Positions 35,062 through 44,787 of a DNA stretch of 64,000 nt are shown here, piece by piece. Numbering within the stretch: position 1 is the stretch's first letter; every line of letters starts with the position of its first letter. Position numbers and translations under genes: made by a program. Under the pieces are notes generated by a model. The model had not been told where the DNA came from. It searched no databases and was given only the letters and a program-made list of their open reading frames with translations. This DNA comes from an uncultured Ruminiclostridium sp. (GTDB lineage: Bacteria > Bacillota > Clostridia > Oscillospirales > Ruminococcaceae). The stretch spans positions 12,847-76,846 of the forward strand of contig CAKSTB010000014.1 in the NCBI GenBank assembly GCA_934490165.1, given 5' to 3'.

Positions 35062-37128
35062 TTACATTGCTATATTGCCTATAGCCTGTATCTGCGCCGT
35101 GTTGTCTATCTCGCTGTAGGACAGCACCGTTATATTGGGTATAAACTGGTCTATCAGTTTTTTGAAGTATATACGCACTATCGGAGAGGTAAGTATAATA
35201 ACGTTCGGTATAACGTCCTTTACCTTGTCTATCTCTCCGCTTGTAATATTGACGATCTTCTGTATAAGGTCGGGATCCATCGCAAGATAGCTTCCTGCGT
35301 CTGACTTCTTGACGCTTGCGACAATAGTATCCTCTACCTTCGGGTCAACTGTGATAACTCTCAGCGAGTTTGCCTCGGCAAAACGTCTTGTTATGGTACG
35401 CTTGAGCGCCTGTCTTACATACTCTGTTACAATATCGATATCCTTAAGCGCACCTGCATGGTCGCCGAGCGTTTCGAGTATGGTTTCCATATCTCTTATC
35501 GGTACGCCCTCACGCAGAAGCAGGCAAAGCACCTTTTCGAGATAACCGAGCGAAATAGTGCCGGGTATAAGGTCGTCGATAAGCGTCGGGTTGGTCTGCT
35601 TTATGTTGTCTACCATCGTCTTTACGTCCTGACGCGACAAAAGCTCACTGCAATGCTGCTTTATGACCTCTGACAGATGAGTTATCATTACGGACACGGG
35701 GTCTATAAGCGTATATCCCGCAACGTCCGCCATTACCTTCTTGTCCGCGCTTATCCACTTTGCGGGAATGCCGAACGCAGGCTCAACAGTGTCTATGCCG
35801 TCAACAGGGCTTACAACATCGCCGTTGTCAAGCGCTAAGTAGTGGTCGGAAAGAATTTCTCCTCTTGCTACCTCTTCGCCCTTTATCTTGATAACATACT
35901 GGTTGGGGTTTATCTCGGGGTTGTCCGTCATTCTTACAGACGGTATTACCATACCCATATCCATTGCAAACTGCTTACGGAACATTACCACACGGTCAAT
36001 GAAGTGACCGCCGCTCTTTTCATCAACAAGGTGTAGCAGGCTGTAGCCGAACTCCATCTCTATCTGCTCAACATTCAGCAGCTTGAATACATTGTCGATA
36101 TCCCTGTAATAGTCGTTGTCCGAGGTCGGCTGATCCTGCATTTTGGCAATGCTCTCACGTTCAGCCTGAGCGGCAAGAGCTGCCTCTTTCTTCGCCTTTG
36201 ATTTCGATAATCTCCAGCCGAATATAAACAGTGCCGCACCAACGCCGAGAAGTATCAGCTTCGGGAAGCCCGGGATAACCATAAGGGCGGCAATAACAAT
36301 GCCGGCGATCATCATTACGTTGGGCTGTGCGGTAAACTGACGCTTGATATCCGCATTGAAGCTGTCCGTGCTTGCGGCACGGGTAACGACCATACCTGTT
36401 GCAACAGAGATCATAAGTGCAGGTATCTGCGAGCAAAGACCGTCACCGACAGTAGCCAGCGAGTAGGTGGAAAGCACGGTGTTGATATCCTGTCCGTGCA
36501 TCATACCGAGCACCGCACCGCCGATAAGGTTTATAAGCGCCGTGATAATTGAAATTATCGCGTCACCCTTTACGAACTTGGTAGCACCGTCCATAGCGCC
36601 GAAGAAGTCACTTTCACGCTGTACCTCCGCGCGGCGTATCTTCGCCTCTTCATCGGTGATAGCGCCTGTATTCAGGTCTGCGTCGATAGCCATCTGCTTA
36701 CCGGGCATAGCGTCAAGGGTAAATCTTGCGGCAACCTCCGACACACGTTCCGAACCCTTGGTGATAACAAGGAAGTTTACTATTACAATTATTACGAATA
36801 TGATAAATCCGACAATAGCGTCACCGCCCATTACGAATTCACCGAAGGTCTTTACGACCTCGCCCGCATAGCCGCTCGAGAGTATTCCTCGTGTGGTTGA
36901 TACGTTCAGCGACAGTCGGAAAACCGTTGTCAGAAGAAGTATAGTCGGGAATATCGAAAATTCAAGCGCCTTTTTTATGTACATTGTCATAAGGAGTATG
37001 ACAAGAGATAGTCCTATATTTATTATCAGAAGAAAATCCAGTACCGGAGTCGGCAGAGGAATGATAATCGCAAGTACGATAAAAATAACGAATACCGCAA
37101 AAACATTCGTCATCATCTTTTTAACCAT
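35062..37128 (-). CDS. flhA: Flagellar type III export protein FlhA
   Basis: Export gate protein of 688 aa, normal length. Eight N-terminal membrane segments lie within residues 1-310, with the conserved cytoplasmic loop EVAARFTLDAMPGKQMAIDADLNTG (about 140-165); the C-terminal half is the soluble docking domain. The frame starts at GTG 37134, but ATG 37128 has AAAGGAG at the right distance. It is separated from flhB by 368 bases holding repeat sequence, unusual inside this operon. Confidence 0.97.
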   Translation of the reverse strand: MVKKMMTNVFAVFVIFIVLAIIIPLPTPVLDFLLIINIGLSLVILLMTMYIKKALEFSIFPTILLLTTVFRLSLNVSTTRGILSSGYAGEVVKTFGEFVMGGDAIVGFIIFVIIVIVNFLVITKGSERVSEVAARFTLDAMPGKQMAIDADLNTGAITDEEAKIRRAEVQRESDFFGAMDGATKFVKGDAIISIITALINLIGGAVLGMMHGQDINTVLSTYSLATVGDGLCSQIPALMISVATGMVVTRAASTDSFNADIKRQFTAQPNVMMIAGIVIAALMVIPGFPKLILLGVGAALFIFGWRLSKSKAKKEAALAAQAERESIAKMQDQPTSDNDYYRDIDNVFKLLNVEQIEMEFGYSLLHLVDEKSGGHFIDRVVMFRKQFAMDMGMVIPSVRMTDNPEINPNQYVIKIKGEEVARGEILSDHYLALDNGDVVSPVDGIDTVEPAFGIPAKWISADKKVMADVAGYTLIDPVSVMITHLSEVIKQHCSELLSRQDVKTMVDNIKQTNPTLIDDLIPGTISLGYLEKVLCLLLREGVPIRDMETILETLGDHAGALKDIDIVTEYVRQALKRTITRRFAEANSLRVITVDPKVEDTIVASVKKSDAGSYLAMDPDLIQKIVNITSGEIDKVKDVIPNVIILTSPIVRIYFKKLIDQFIPNITVLSYSEIDNTAQIQAIGNIAM

Positions 37129-37496
37129 TCGCACCGCTCCTTTCCTTGTTTTTTCTCTCTCCCGGACTTTATCTGTCCGTTTTTATAATTATTTATAATC
37201 GATTCATGCAAAATTTGCACTAACACTAACCTTGGCTCCCTTGCTAAAGGGAGCTGGCTTGCGGCAAGGCACAAATCTATGAAAATTACCGCTTAATGAG
37301 ATAAGTCAAACCTTCAAATAACACTTACTTTTTCTGCCGTCAAGACTGAGGGATCGCTTGAACCGCCCCAGTCGTCTGCAATATCTTGCAAAGCTCGCAC
37401 TATCCCTCACCAAGAACATCAGCGCAATCGTTAAGTCCCGCCGATAATGGAGGTCGCGTAAATCACCGACTGTCAGAACGGCGAATTTGCCGCGGC
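37129..37496. repeat. Non-coding gap between flhB and flhA with dispersed repeats
   Basis: It holds a CTCCC...GGGAG hairpin (GGCTCCCTTGCTAAAGGGAG, about 37230-37249) related to repeat B, and part of repeat C (CTGTCAGAACGGCGAATTTG, 37470-37489) at the 3' end of flhB. GAGGTCGCG recurs in the flgE-flbD gap. No gene is seen. Confidence 0.65.
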
Positions 37497-38558
37497 TCAC
37501 AGCCGCTTATGCTGTTCCTCATATACCATCGCCAGCACCTCAGCCACCGCCGTGTAAAATTCCCTCGGAATTTCCTGCCCGATATCCACCGCCTCATAAA
37601 GCCCTCTTGCGAGCGGACGGTTCTCGGTGATATATACATTATGCTCCTGTGCAACCGCAACGATCCTCAGCGCCAGTGCGTCAGTACCCTTTGCCACAAC
37701 AACAGGGGCTTTGTAAGCCACCTTCCTGTCGTATTTCAGCGCTACCGCATAGTGAGTAGGGTTACGGACAACCACATCGGCAGACGGCACTTCCTGCATC
37801 ATACGTTGCTGTGCCATTTCCTGCTGTTTGCGCTTTATCTTGCCCTTTATCTGCGGGTCACCTTCGAGCTGTTTATACTCATCTTTTACTTCCTGCTTTG
37901 ACATCTTGAGCTTTTTCTCAAACGACCACCACTGGAAAACGTAGTCCGCCGCCGCCACGAACACAAGCATTATAAATATCGTGACGATCATACTCATAGA
38001 TGTTTCGCTGATATATGCAACTATCTTTATGACATCGGTATCTATCAGCTTCTTGAACTCGCTTATCCTGTCCATAACCTGAAAGTACAGGATAGCGACT
38101 ACAACTATTATTTCTATAAGTCCCTTTACAAGTCCCACAAGCGCCTGCATCGAAAACAACCGCTTGATACCCGTAAACGGATTTAACCTGCTGAATTTCG
38201 GCTTCATCGCCTCCATACTGAACAGTCCCTTTGTCTGAACGATCACAGGCAGTACACTGAGCACAACTCCCACCGCCAGAATAGGACCTACAGTACATAC
38301 GCAGATTATAGCCACCTTCCAGAATACGCTCATCGCAAACTCCACGGTATTGCCCGTCTTGTCTATGGACGTCATCGACTGCTCCATGAAGTTTAACAGC
38401 ATCTGAAACATATAGTTTCCGAATATCGCAAGAAATGCGAATATTCCCACCACGAAAACCGCTACCGCAACTTCCTTGCTTTGCAGTACCTCGCCTTTTT
38501 TTCTGGTATCCTTACGCTTTTTCGGGGTGGCTTTTTCGGTTTTTTCTTCGCCTGCCAT
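37497..38558 (-). CDS. flhB: Flagellar type III export switch protein FlhB
   Basis: Export substrate-specificity switch, 353 aa. Four membrane segments lie in residues 30-215. The autocleavage site NPTH is at residues 266-269, within VVVRNPTHYAVALKY. N-terminus is charged (KTEKATPKKRKDTRKKGEV). TTAAGGAGGG precedes the ATG, 9 bases after fliR. A repeat follows the stop codon. Confidence 0.97.
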   Translation of the reverse strand: MAGEEKTEKATPKKRKDTRKKGEVLQSKEVAVAVFVVGIFAFLAIFGNYMFQMLLNFMEQSMTSIDKTGNTVEFAMSVFWKVAIICVCTVGPILAVGVVLSVLPVIVQTKGLFSMEAMKPKFSRLNPFTGIKRLFSMQALVGLVKGLIEIIVVVAILYFQVMDRISEFKKLIDTDVIKIVAYISETSMSMIVTIFIMLVFVAAADYVFQWWSFEKKLKMSKQEVKDEYKQLEGDPQIKGKIKRKQQEMAQQRMMQEVPSADVVVRNPTHYAVALKYDRKVAYKAPVVVAKGTDALALRIVAVAQEHNVYITENRPLARGLYEAVDIGQEIPREFYTAVAEVLAMVYEEQHKRL

Positions 38559-38567
38559 TTGCCCTCC

Positions 38568-39356
38568 TTAAGCGCCCATCATACCGAGCAGCCCGTAAAG
38601 GTTCTGCCACATATAACCCATCAGCTTTTCGATGAAGTCCGACATAGGCTGTGCCATTATCAGCACCGCCGCAAGACCGATAAGTACCTTGAGCTGAATG
38701 TTCAGCGCGAATATGTGTATTGTCGGTACGGCTTTCATCAATACACCAAGACATATTTCGGTGATAAACTCGATAGCCAGTATCGGTGCGGCAAGCTTTA
38801 CCGCAAGCGTCAGCACCGTTGAAAAGTACGTTACAAGCGCCCACGGCACGTCCGCCGTAAATCCCGAAAAGCCTATCGGCAGTGTTTCATACGATATATG
38901 AAACAGCTTTATATACGATAAGTGCCCATTCGTAAGAAAGAAATACAGAATGAACATATAGTAATAAACATTCGCAAACAGCGGCATAGACACACCCGTT
39001 GACGGATCCATAGTCCTCGCCATTGAAAGACCTGTCTGATAGTCGATAAGCTCACCTGCGGAGATAGTGACCGTAAGTATAAGGTTTACCATAAAGCCGA
39101 GTATCAGTCCCAGCCCTATTTCCTTGAACATATCGAACAGCATCATAAATATGCCTGTCGGCTCATATCGGATCTCGCCCATAGAGGCGGCAAAAAGCAC
39201 GGCGAGTGCTATCGTCGTGCCCGCTCTCAGTCTTACAGGAAAATTTGAACGGTTGAAAATCGGATTGAAGCTGAATATTCCCGACACCCTGCACATTATC
39301 AGCAGAAAGCCGAGAAAGTTATTCACTATCATATCCCATACGTCACTCAGCGTCAT
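38568..39356 (-). CDS. fliR: Flagellar export protein FliR
   Basis: Export gate membrane protein of 262 aa with about six membrane segments and typical FSFNPIFNRSNFPVRLRAG near residue 28. It overlaps the fliQ stop by 4 bases and precedes flhB by 9 bases, the standard fliP-Q-R-flhB order. Confidence 0.96.
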   Translation of the reverse strand: MTLSDVWDMIVNNFLGFLLIMCRVSGIFSFNPIFNRSNFPVRLRAGTTIALAVLFAASMGEIRYEPTGIFMMLFDMFKEIGLGLILGFMVNLILTVTISAGELIDYQTGLSMARTMDPSTGVSMPLFANVYYYMFILYFFLTNGHLSYIKLFHISYETLPIGFSGFTADVPWALVTYFSTVLTLAVKLAAPILAIEFITEICLGVLMKAVPTIHIFALNIQLKVLIGLAAVLIMAQPMSDFIEKLMGYMWQNLYGLLGMMGA

Positions 39357-39625
39357 GTTACACCGACCGTCGCCATAAGCTCAAATATATAGTTGAAAAA
39401 CTCTATACAGCTGTTCATCATCCACGGACCGAAAAGGAGCAGTACTATAGCCACCACTATAGCCTTAGGTGCGAACGAGAGCGTTTGCTCGTGCACCTGC
39501 GTTGCCGCCTGCAATATCGCTATTATAAGTCCTATCACAACTGCGGCTATCAAAACAGGGAGTCCCAATTTAAGCGCAAGAACAAGTGCGGCGGTAAAGA
39601 CCTCCATTGCTATATCCTGTGTCAA
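39353..39625 (-). CDS. fliQ: Flagellar export protein FliQ
   Basis: Two-helix gate protein of 90 aa with the family motif AAVVIGLIIAILQAATQVHEQTLSF (about 23-48). It starts with TTG at 39625, supported by GGAGGG 7 bases upstream. The next ATG is in frame 6 codons later, but the TTG matches the family's N-terminus better. Confidence 0.94.
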   Translation of the reverse strand: MTQDIAMEVFTAALVLALKLGLPVLIAAVVIGLIIAILQAATQVHEQTLSFAPKAIVVAIVLLLFGPWMMNSCIEFFNYIFELMATVGVT

Positions 39626-39654
39626 ATCAAGCCCTCCCTTCCAGGATCATTAAG

Positions 39655-40578
39655 CTACAAATTATACGAGTTTACTATCGTTCCTACCATCAACTGCCAG
39701 CCGTCGACCAATACGAAAAGTATTATCTTGAACGGCAGTGATATCATAGCGGGCGGCAGCATCATCATACCCATTGCCATAAGCGTTGACGATACAACAA
39801 GGTCAATTACAAGGAACGGTATGAATATCAGAAAGCCCATCTGGAACGCACGTTTCAGCTCGCTTACTATAAAAGCGGGAATGACTGTTTCAAAGCCAAG
39901 CTTCTCGCTGTAGTTTTCAAGTGTTATATTATCTGTCGCGCCATCGGTAATGTCGCTCATGTTCTGACCCTTGAGGTCGAGGAAGAACTTCATGTCATCA
40001 TTCGTTGTCTGCTTTAGCATAAAGGTCTTGAGCGGCTTTCCCGCCGCGTCCATAGCCTCTTCCATAGTTATTTCACCCGCCGCATACGGCTGATACGCCG
40101 TTTCGTTTATCTCGGAGAAAACAGGCCACATTATGAATATCGTCAGAAACAGCGACAGTCCCGTAAGCACCATATTAGGCGGCGTGGACTGTGTCTGCAT
40201 TGCCGTTCTTAAAAAGCTGAAGCAGATTATTATCCTCGCAAACGATGTCATCATCACGAGAAGCGACGGCGCAAGCGACAGCACCGTTACAAGCAGTATT
40301 ACTTCAAGCGACTGCGAACCGTCAACACCGATAAGATCCTTCATTACCGAAGAGTCCGCCGACTCCGTACCGCCTGACGAAGCGGCAGCTGCGTTGCCCG
40401 ATGTCACGGCTGATGCCGCCGCATTACCCGCGGCGTTATTGTCTGTCGCAAATGCCGTAACACTGCAAAGCACTCCGATAAGCGCAACACATACCGTTAA
40501 AGACACGATAAAGCGGACAAATATCCGCTTGTTGTCGATAAACATTTTTTTAAGTGCAAGACCAAAAGCTTTTGTCAT
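39655..40578 (-). CDS. fliP: Flagellar export protein FliP
   Basis: Gate protein of 307 aa. The C-terminal 220 residues have the FliP core (LAPSLLVMMTSFARIIICFSFLRTAMQTQ and FVIDLVVSSTLMAMGMMMLPP). The N-terminus carries an extra 70-residue region: a signal-like hydrophobic segment (about 17-45) then an Ala/Ser/Gly/Asn linker (NAAGNAAASAVTSGNAAAASSGG). Overlaps the fliO stop by 4 bases. Confidence 0.96.
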   Translation of the reverse strand: MTKAFGLALKKMFIDNKRIFVRFIVSLTVCVALIGVLCSVTAFATDNNAAGNAAASAVTSGNAAAASSGGTESADSSVMKDLIGVDGSQSLEVILLVTVLSLAPSLLVMMTSFARIIICFSFLRTAMQTQSTPPNMVLTGLSLFLTIFIMWPVFSEINETAYQPYAAGEITMEEAMDAAGKPLKTFMLKQTTNDDMKFFLDLKGQNMSDITDGATDNITLENYSEKLGFETVIPAFIVSELKRAFQMGFLIFIPFLVIDLVVSSTLMAMGMMMLPPAMISLPFKIILFVLVDGWQLMVGTIVNSYNL

Positions 40579-41045
40579 TTCGACTCCGTGTTCCTCTCAT
40601 CAGAATTTTCATTATCGGTATTTTCGCTGTCATCGGTTTTGTGAACGCCCGGAAGATTATCCACGCCGGCACTGTCGCCGTCGTCTTTCTTTCCGCGCAT
40701 ATTTTTTATATTCTTGGCAAGCGCATCGCTGAACGCCGCAAAAAAGCCGTCCTGCTGTGCCTCGCCCTCGGGATAGAGCTGTGACAGATACTCCTCCTCC
40801 GTAAGCGAAAGATCCTCTATCTTATCTATCCTGCCGGCGGTAACTCCGAGCACCATACACTTTCCCGCCACGCTTACGACAACTACCGATTTTTCGCCGC
40901 CGAGCGTTGCACGGTCAAGAACCTTGAGCCGTTTCCCGCCTGTTGTAAGTATTCCTTTGTTTACCTTCCTCAGTACCCAGAAGAACAGAAATATCAGCGC
41001 AATTACGCCGACAAGCGCGCATACAAACTGAACAACCGGAGGCAT
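40575..41045 (-). CDS. fliO: Flagellar biogenesis protein FliO
   Basis: Small membrane protein of 156 aa that helps FliP assembly. One N-terminal membrane segment (about 4-27, FVCALVGVIALIFLFFWVL), then the cytoplasmic domain with LKVLDRATLGGEKSVVVVSVAGKCMVLGVT, and a disordered acidic tail (about 115-156). Overlaps cheY by one base (TGATG). Confidence 0.9.
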   Translation of the reverse strand: MPPVVQFVCALVGVIALIFLFFWVLRKVNKGILTTGGKRLKVLDRATLGGEKSVVVVSVAGKCMVLGVTAGRIDKIEDLSLTEEEYLSQLYPEGEAQQDGFFAAFSDALAKNIKNMRGKKDDGDSAGVDNLPGVHKTDDSENTDNENSDERNTESK

Positions 41046-41407
41046 CAGTCAAGTATCTTCTTAACAGTCTGGAGTATTCTCTCAGCCTTGAACGGCTTTA
41101 CGATAAAGTCCAGAGCACCGAGCTTGATAGCCTCGACAACCATAGCTTCCTGACCCATAGCACTGCACATTACGACCTTAGCGCCCGCGTCCATAGCCTT
41201 GATCTCCTTGAGCGCCTCAATACCTGTCTTGTTGGGCATTGTTATGTCCATGATAACAAGGTCGGGCTTTTCTGCGGCATATGTAGATACGGCGATCTCG
41301 CCGTCAGCCGCTTCAAGAATGTTTGTGTAGCCGTTTGTCGTCAGTGTGTTGCGGATAAGCATACGCATAAATGCCGCATCGTCTACAAGTAATATCTTCT
41401 TGTCCAT
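41045..41407 (-). CDS. cheY: Chemotaxis response regulator CheY
   Basis: Single receiver domain of 120 aa. Acidic pocket D9-D10, phosphorylation site D54 in DLVIMDITMPNKTG, S82 in MCSAMG and K104 in VKPF are all present. It binds the switch proteins FliM/FliY, encoded next to it, and is cleared by CheC/FliY. No output domain. GGAAACC precedes the ATG. Confidence 0.97.
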   Translation of the reverse strand: MDKKILLVDDAAFMRMLIRNTLTTNGYTNILEAADGEIAVSTYAAEKPDLVIMDITMPNKTGIEALKEIKAMDAGAKVVMCSAMGQEAMVVEAIKLGALDFIVKPFKAERILQTVKKILD

Positions 41408-41448
41408 AAGTGTAAGGTTTCCTTTCGTATCCCTGTTATATTTTAATG

Positions 41449-42663
41449 TTATTCGCCTTTACCAAGGCTATCCATAAATTTCGATTTTACGATTTCCGTT
41501 ATTCTTACGGCGAAGTTATCATCGATAACCACAACGTCGCCCCTTGCTATAAGGTTGCCGTTTACCATAACGTCAACAGGTGCGCCTGCCTGCCGCTCAA
41601 GCTCAATGATAGTGCCCTGAGAAAACTCAAGTATATCCTTGATCTTTTTCCTCGTTGAACCTATCTCAACGGATATCTGAAGCGGTACGTCCATAAGGAG
41701 CTGTAAATTTTCCTTCTGCTCCGTACCGAGCGGCGCTTCAAAGCTCTCAAACTGCGCAAGCTGAGCGTTGCGGTAGTTGACCGCGGGCTGCGGCTGCATC
41801 ATAGGCTGTACCGGCTGACCGTACATTGCCGGGTTCGGCTGACCCTGATATCCGTAGTAGCCCTGCTGTGCGTACATATCGGGCATCGGCTGAGGCGCAG
41901 GCATAGGAGCGACCTGTTGTACAGGTGCGGGCTGTGCCGCCTGAGGTGCCGCCTGCATTGCGGGCTGAGGTGCCGGAACAGTTGCAGGTGCAGGAGTCGG
42001 TGCGGGAGCGGGTGTCGGCGCAGGAGCGGGAGTAGGTGCAGGTTCAGGCTCAGGTTCGGGTGTTGCCCCGCCGAGAACTCTGTCTGCAAGCGTTGCCGCA
42101 AGGTCGATATCGAGAACCGATATGAACTCAGACTTTATTACGCCGTCAATGGTAAGGTCGAAATTGATAGCGGCGATCATATCCGTCTGCTCATAACTCT
42201 GCAGATCCGCAATGTTGACCTCGCTGAGTATAAACGGTGTCGGCGTTGAAATATCAATGCTCATTCCGAGAAAATCCGCAAGAGCCGTGGACGATGCGCC
42301 CATCATCTGGTTCATGACCTCGCTTACCGCGCTTATATTCAGCTCGTCAAACTCAAAATCCGGTGATATAACAGGAGGCTTACCCATCAGCTGATTAAGT
42401 ATCAGCTGTACGTCGTCCTGCTTTAATATCATCAGGTTAGAGCCCGAAAGCCCCTTGATATATTCGATTTTTACACATATAGCCGGTTCTAAGCGGTCGT
42501 AGTTCAGCTGTGAAGCCTCCACAACACTTACCTTCGGCGTAGTGATCCACACTTTTGCGTTGAGCAGCTCGGATACGGCGGTTGCCGCACTTCCCATACT
42601 GATATTCATTATCTCGCCGATAGCGTCAAGCTGCATCTCCGACAGAGTGGTCAGTTTTCCCAT
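41449..42663 (-). CDS. fliY: Flagellar switch phosphatase FliY (CheC-like + FliN domains)
   Basis: Switch-complex protein of 404 aa that both builds the C-ring and dephosphorylates CheY-P. N-terminal CheC-like domain (about 1-205) with two intact active-site helices: DAIGEIMNISMGSAATAV and SAVSEVMNQMMGASSTAL. A Pro/Ala/Gln-rich linker lies at about 207-305 (PAPAPTPAPAPTPAP), longer than usual. C-terminal SpoA/FliN domain (about 325-404) has LQISVEIGSTRKKIKDILEF and NLIARGDVVVIDDNFAVRI. It follows fliM by 10 bases. No separate fliN gene is present. Confidence 0.95.
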   Translation of the reverse strand: MGKLTTLSEMQLDAIGEIMNISMGSAATAVSELLNAKVWITTPKVSVVEASQLNYDRLEPAICVKIEYIKGLSGSNLMILKQDDVQLILNQLMGKPPVISPDFEFDELNISAVSEVMNQMMGASSTALADFLGMSIDISTPTPFILSEVNIADLQSYEQTDMIAAINFDLTIDGVIKSEFISVLDIDLAATLADRVLGGATPEPEPEPAPTPAPAPTPAPAPTPAPATVPAPQPAMQAAPQAAQPAPVQQVAPMPAPQPMPDMYAQQGYYGYQGQPNPAMYGQPVQPMMQPQPAVNYRNAQLAQFESFEAPLGTEQKENLQLLMDVPLQISVEIGSTRKKIKDILEFSQGTIIELERQAGAPVDVMVNGNLIARGDVVVIDDNFAVRITEIVKSKFMDSLGKGE

Positions 42664-42673
42664 TTGCCTTACC

Positions 42674-43666
42674 TCAATTCTTTAGTATATTATCAATCCT
42701 GAACGCTTTTTTACCATTCAGTGTACCGAGTTTTCCGTCAAACCAGCAGGTGCTTCCCACCTTGAGTTGTAGGTTTTCGGTTATCGGCTTGTTCAGCGGT
42801 ATTATGTCATTTACCTGTAAATTCAGCACATCGCGGAGCGTCAGCATTGTATTATCAAGCACCGCCGTAACGGTAAGCTCCGACTGGGAAAGGGTAGACA
42901 TAAGGTTTTCCTTGCGTTCTGTTTCCTTTGTCGGACTGCCCGCTCTTTTTCCCGAGCTGAACTTAGCCGAAAATTTCTTCATTATCTGATCCATAGTAAT
43001 AGCGGACATACAGAACGATACTACGGATTTAGAATCGTTTATGGTGACCTCCATAGCGACGATTATCATTGTTTCGTCGGCGTCTGCGGCAGAGATAACA
43101 CGCGAATTCGTTTCTATCGACTCCAGCTTGGGTTTTGTTTCCACATAGCCGTCCCACGCCTCTGTCATAAGAGAGGTGAAGCGCTCTACAATGCCGCGCA
43201 TTACATTTATCTCTATTTCCGTGAAGTCGCGGTCGGCATCTTCATAAGTGCCCTTACCGCCGAGCATACGGTCTATCATCGTAAAGGTGAGCGAGTTTGA
43301 AAGCTGCAATACCGCATTGCTTTCCTCGATATCATCATCTTCGATACCGAGGTCAACTATACCCATTATCGTGTAGTCCGGCAGGGCATTGCTGAACTCA
43401 AAATATTTCTGCTCTTCTATACTTGCAAGCGAAACCTTGCAGTACAATCTCAGCAGTCCTGTTATGTAAGAAGAAAGATGTCTGGAATAATTCTCGAATA
43501 TTCTTTCGAGTATCTTTATCTGTTCCTTTGTAAACTTCTTCGGTGTACGGAAGTCGTACTCCTTGATCTCGTCTTTCTCTTCGTGCGTGTCAAGCGGAAC
43601 AGAGTCGCCCGCAAGCACGCTTGACAGCATCGCGTCTATCTGTTCTTGTGTGAGGGTGTCAGCCAA
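42674..43666 (-). CDS. fliM: Flagellar motor switch protein FliM
   Basis: C-ring protein of 330 aa that binds CheY-P. N-terminal CheY-binding segment LTQEQIDAMLSSV, middle CheC-like domain, and C-terminal SpoA domain ending VGSTCWFDGKLGTLNGKKAFRI. Start codon TTG at 43666 with AAAGGAGGG 7 bases upstream. It follows motB directly (about 20 bases); fliL, commonly found here in Clostridia, is missing. Confidence 0.96.
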   Translation of the reverse strand: MADTLTQEQIDAMLSSVLAGDSVPLDTHEEKDEIKEYDFRTPKKFTKEQIKILERIFENYSRHLSSYITGLLRLYCKVSLASIEEQKYFEFSNALPDYTIMGIVDLGIEDDDIEESNAVLQLSNSLTFTMIDRMLGGKGTYEDADRDFTEIEINVMRGIVERFTSLMTEAWDGYVETKPKLESIETNSRVISAADADETMIIVAMEVTINDSKSVVSFCMSAITMDQIMKKFSAKFSSGKRAGSPTKETERKENLMSTLSQSELTVTAVLDNTMLTLRDVLNLQVNDIIPLNKPITENLQLKVGSTCWFDGKLGTLNGKKAFRIDNILKN

Positions 43667-43687
43667 AAAGTCGCCCTCCTTTCTCGG

Positions 43688-44713
43688 TTATTCTTGTGAT
43701 GTTTCTTCGGGTACAGATGTCAGTATATCCGTAGGTATACCCGTATATGACGGCTCGTACTTCGGACCTGCCTCGTTGGTGCTTGAATTTTCATCACCCG
43801 AGTTGTCCTCATACCTGCTTTCCATATTGTCGATAATTTCGTTTACAACATTGCTGTTGACATCTGAGCTTGTGTCATCGTTACGCTCATACGGATCGGT
43901 ATTCGCACCGTTCAGTCTGTATTCATACTTCAGTATATCGTCAATGACAGCCTGAGATGTCGTATCGAGCTGTGCTCTTACTATCATAATTTCTACACGG
44001 CGGTTTGCCGCTCTGCCCTCGGCAGTGGAATTGTCCTCAATAGGCGTGTAGCACGCTTTTCCCTCGACAGTGAATTTCTCGCTGTCGACACAGCGGTTGT
44101 AGTCCATATACTTTACAACGCTTGACGCTCTTGCCGCCGAAAGATCCCAGTCGTTCACATCGGATACGGCCTTAGCCGTATGACCGGATACTTCACAGGA
44201 TTTTATGTATTTGTTCACGGCCTTTATACCCGGCATGAACTTGTTGAGTACCTGCCTGCCCTCTTCTTTCAGCACTGCGCTGTTGCCGTCAAACATTATC
44301 GTATTATTGAATCGGATAAAGATCCTTGTCGGTGTCTGCTCAATGTAAACATACCGACCCAGATCGTTCTTTTCCGTAGTTGTCTTTAAAAAGCTGTAAA
44401 GCTGGTTGAAGTCGGAGGGCAGACCCTCTGTTTCTTCACTTGTAGTACCGCCGTTTTGCGTGTTCGGGGGAGATTCGGCGTTGCCGTTGGTATCTGCGGC
44501 ATTATTCTTAGGCTGTTCGTCCATTACGAACGGATTTACATAAGTGCCGCTTGACGTAAAGGACTGATATATGTATTGCCACTTTGTTTCGTCTACCGAT
44601 GATGCGGAATACAGCAATACGAAAAAGCACAGCAGAAGAGTAACCATGTCGGCGTAAGTATCAAGCCAGTTGCCTTTTTCTTCCCCTCCGCCGCCGGATC
44701 TTCTTTTTGCCAT
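43688..44713 (-). CDS. motB: Flagellar stator protein MotB
   Basis: Stator subunit of 341 aa. Single membrane helix with the ion-binding aspartate D22 (TYADMVTLLLCFFVLLYSAS), then OmpA-like peptidoglycan-binding domain (about 120-265, SGHTAKAVSDVNDWDLSAARASSV and NRRVEIMIV). An extra C-terminal tail of about 70 residues is acidic and Ser/Asn-rich. Follows motA at about 75 bases. Ion type (H+ or Na+) cannot be decided from sequence alone. Confidence 0.95.
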   Translation of the reverse strand: MAKRRSGGGGEEKGNWLDTYADMVTLLLCFFVLLYSASSVDETKWQYIYQSFTSSGTYVNPFVMDEQPKNNAADTNGNAESPPNTQNGGTTSEETEGLPSDFNQLYSFLKTTTEKNDLGRYVYIEQTPTRIFIRFNNTIMFDGNSAVLKEEGRQVLNKFMPGIKAVNKYIKSCEVSGHTAKAVSDVNDWDLSAARASSVVKYMDYNRCVDSEKFTVEGKACYTPIEDNSTAEGRAANRRVEIMIVRAQLDTTSQAVIDDILKYEYRLNGANTDPYERNDDTSSDVNSNVVNEIIDNMESRYEDNSGDENSSTNEAGPKYEPSYTGIPTDILTSVPEETSQE

Positions 44714-44787
44714 TTCTCCACCGCCTTTCTAAATTCATGCCTAACCAATATATTTTAACATATCTGAGTGATTTTTTCAACTGTTAA

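Noticed and set aside
37430..37450. GCCGATAA, like a sigma-28 -10 element
   Set aside because: No TAAA at the expected distance, it points antisense into flhB, and it lies in repeat sequence.
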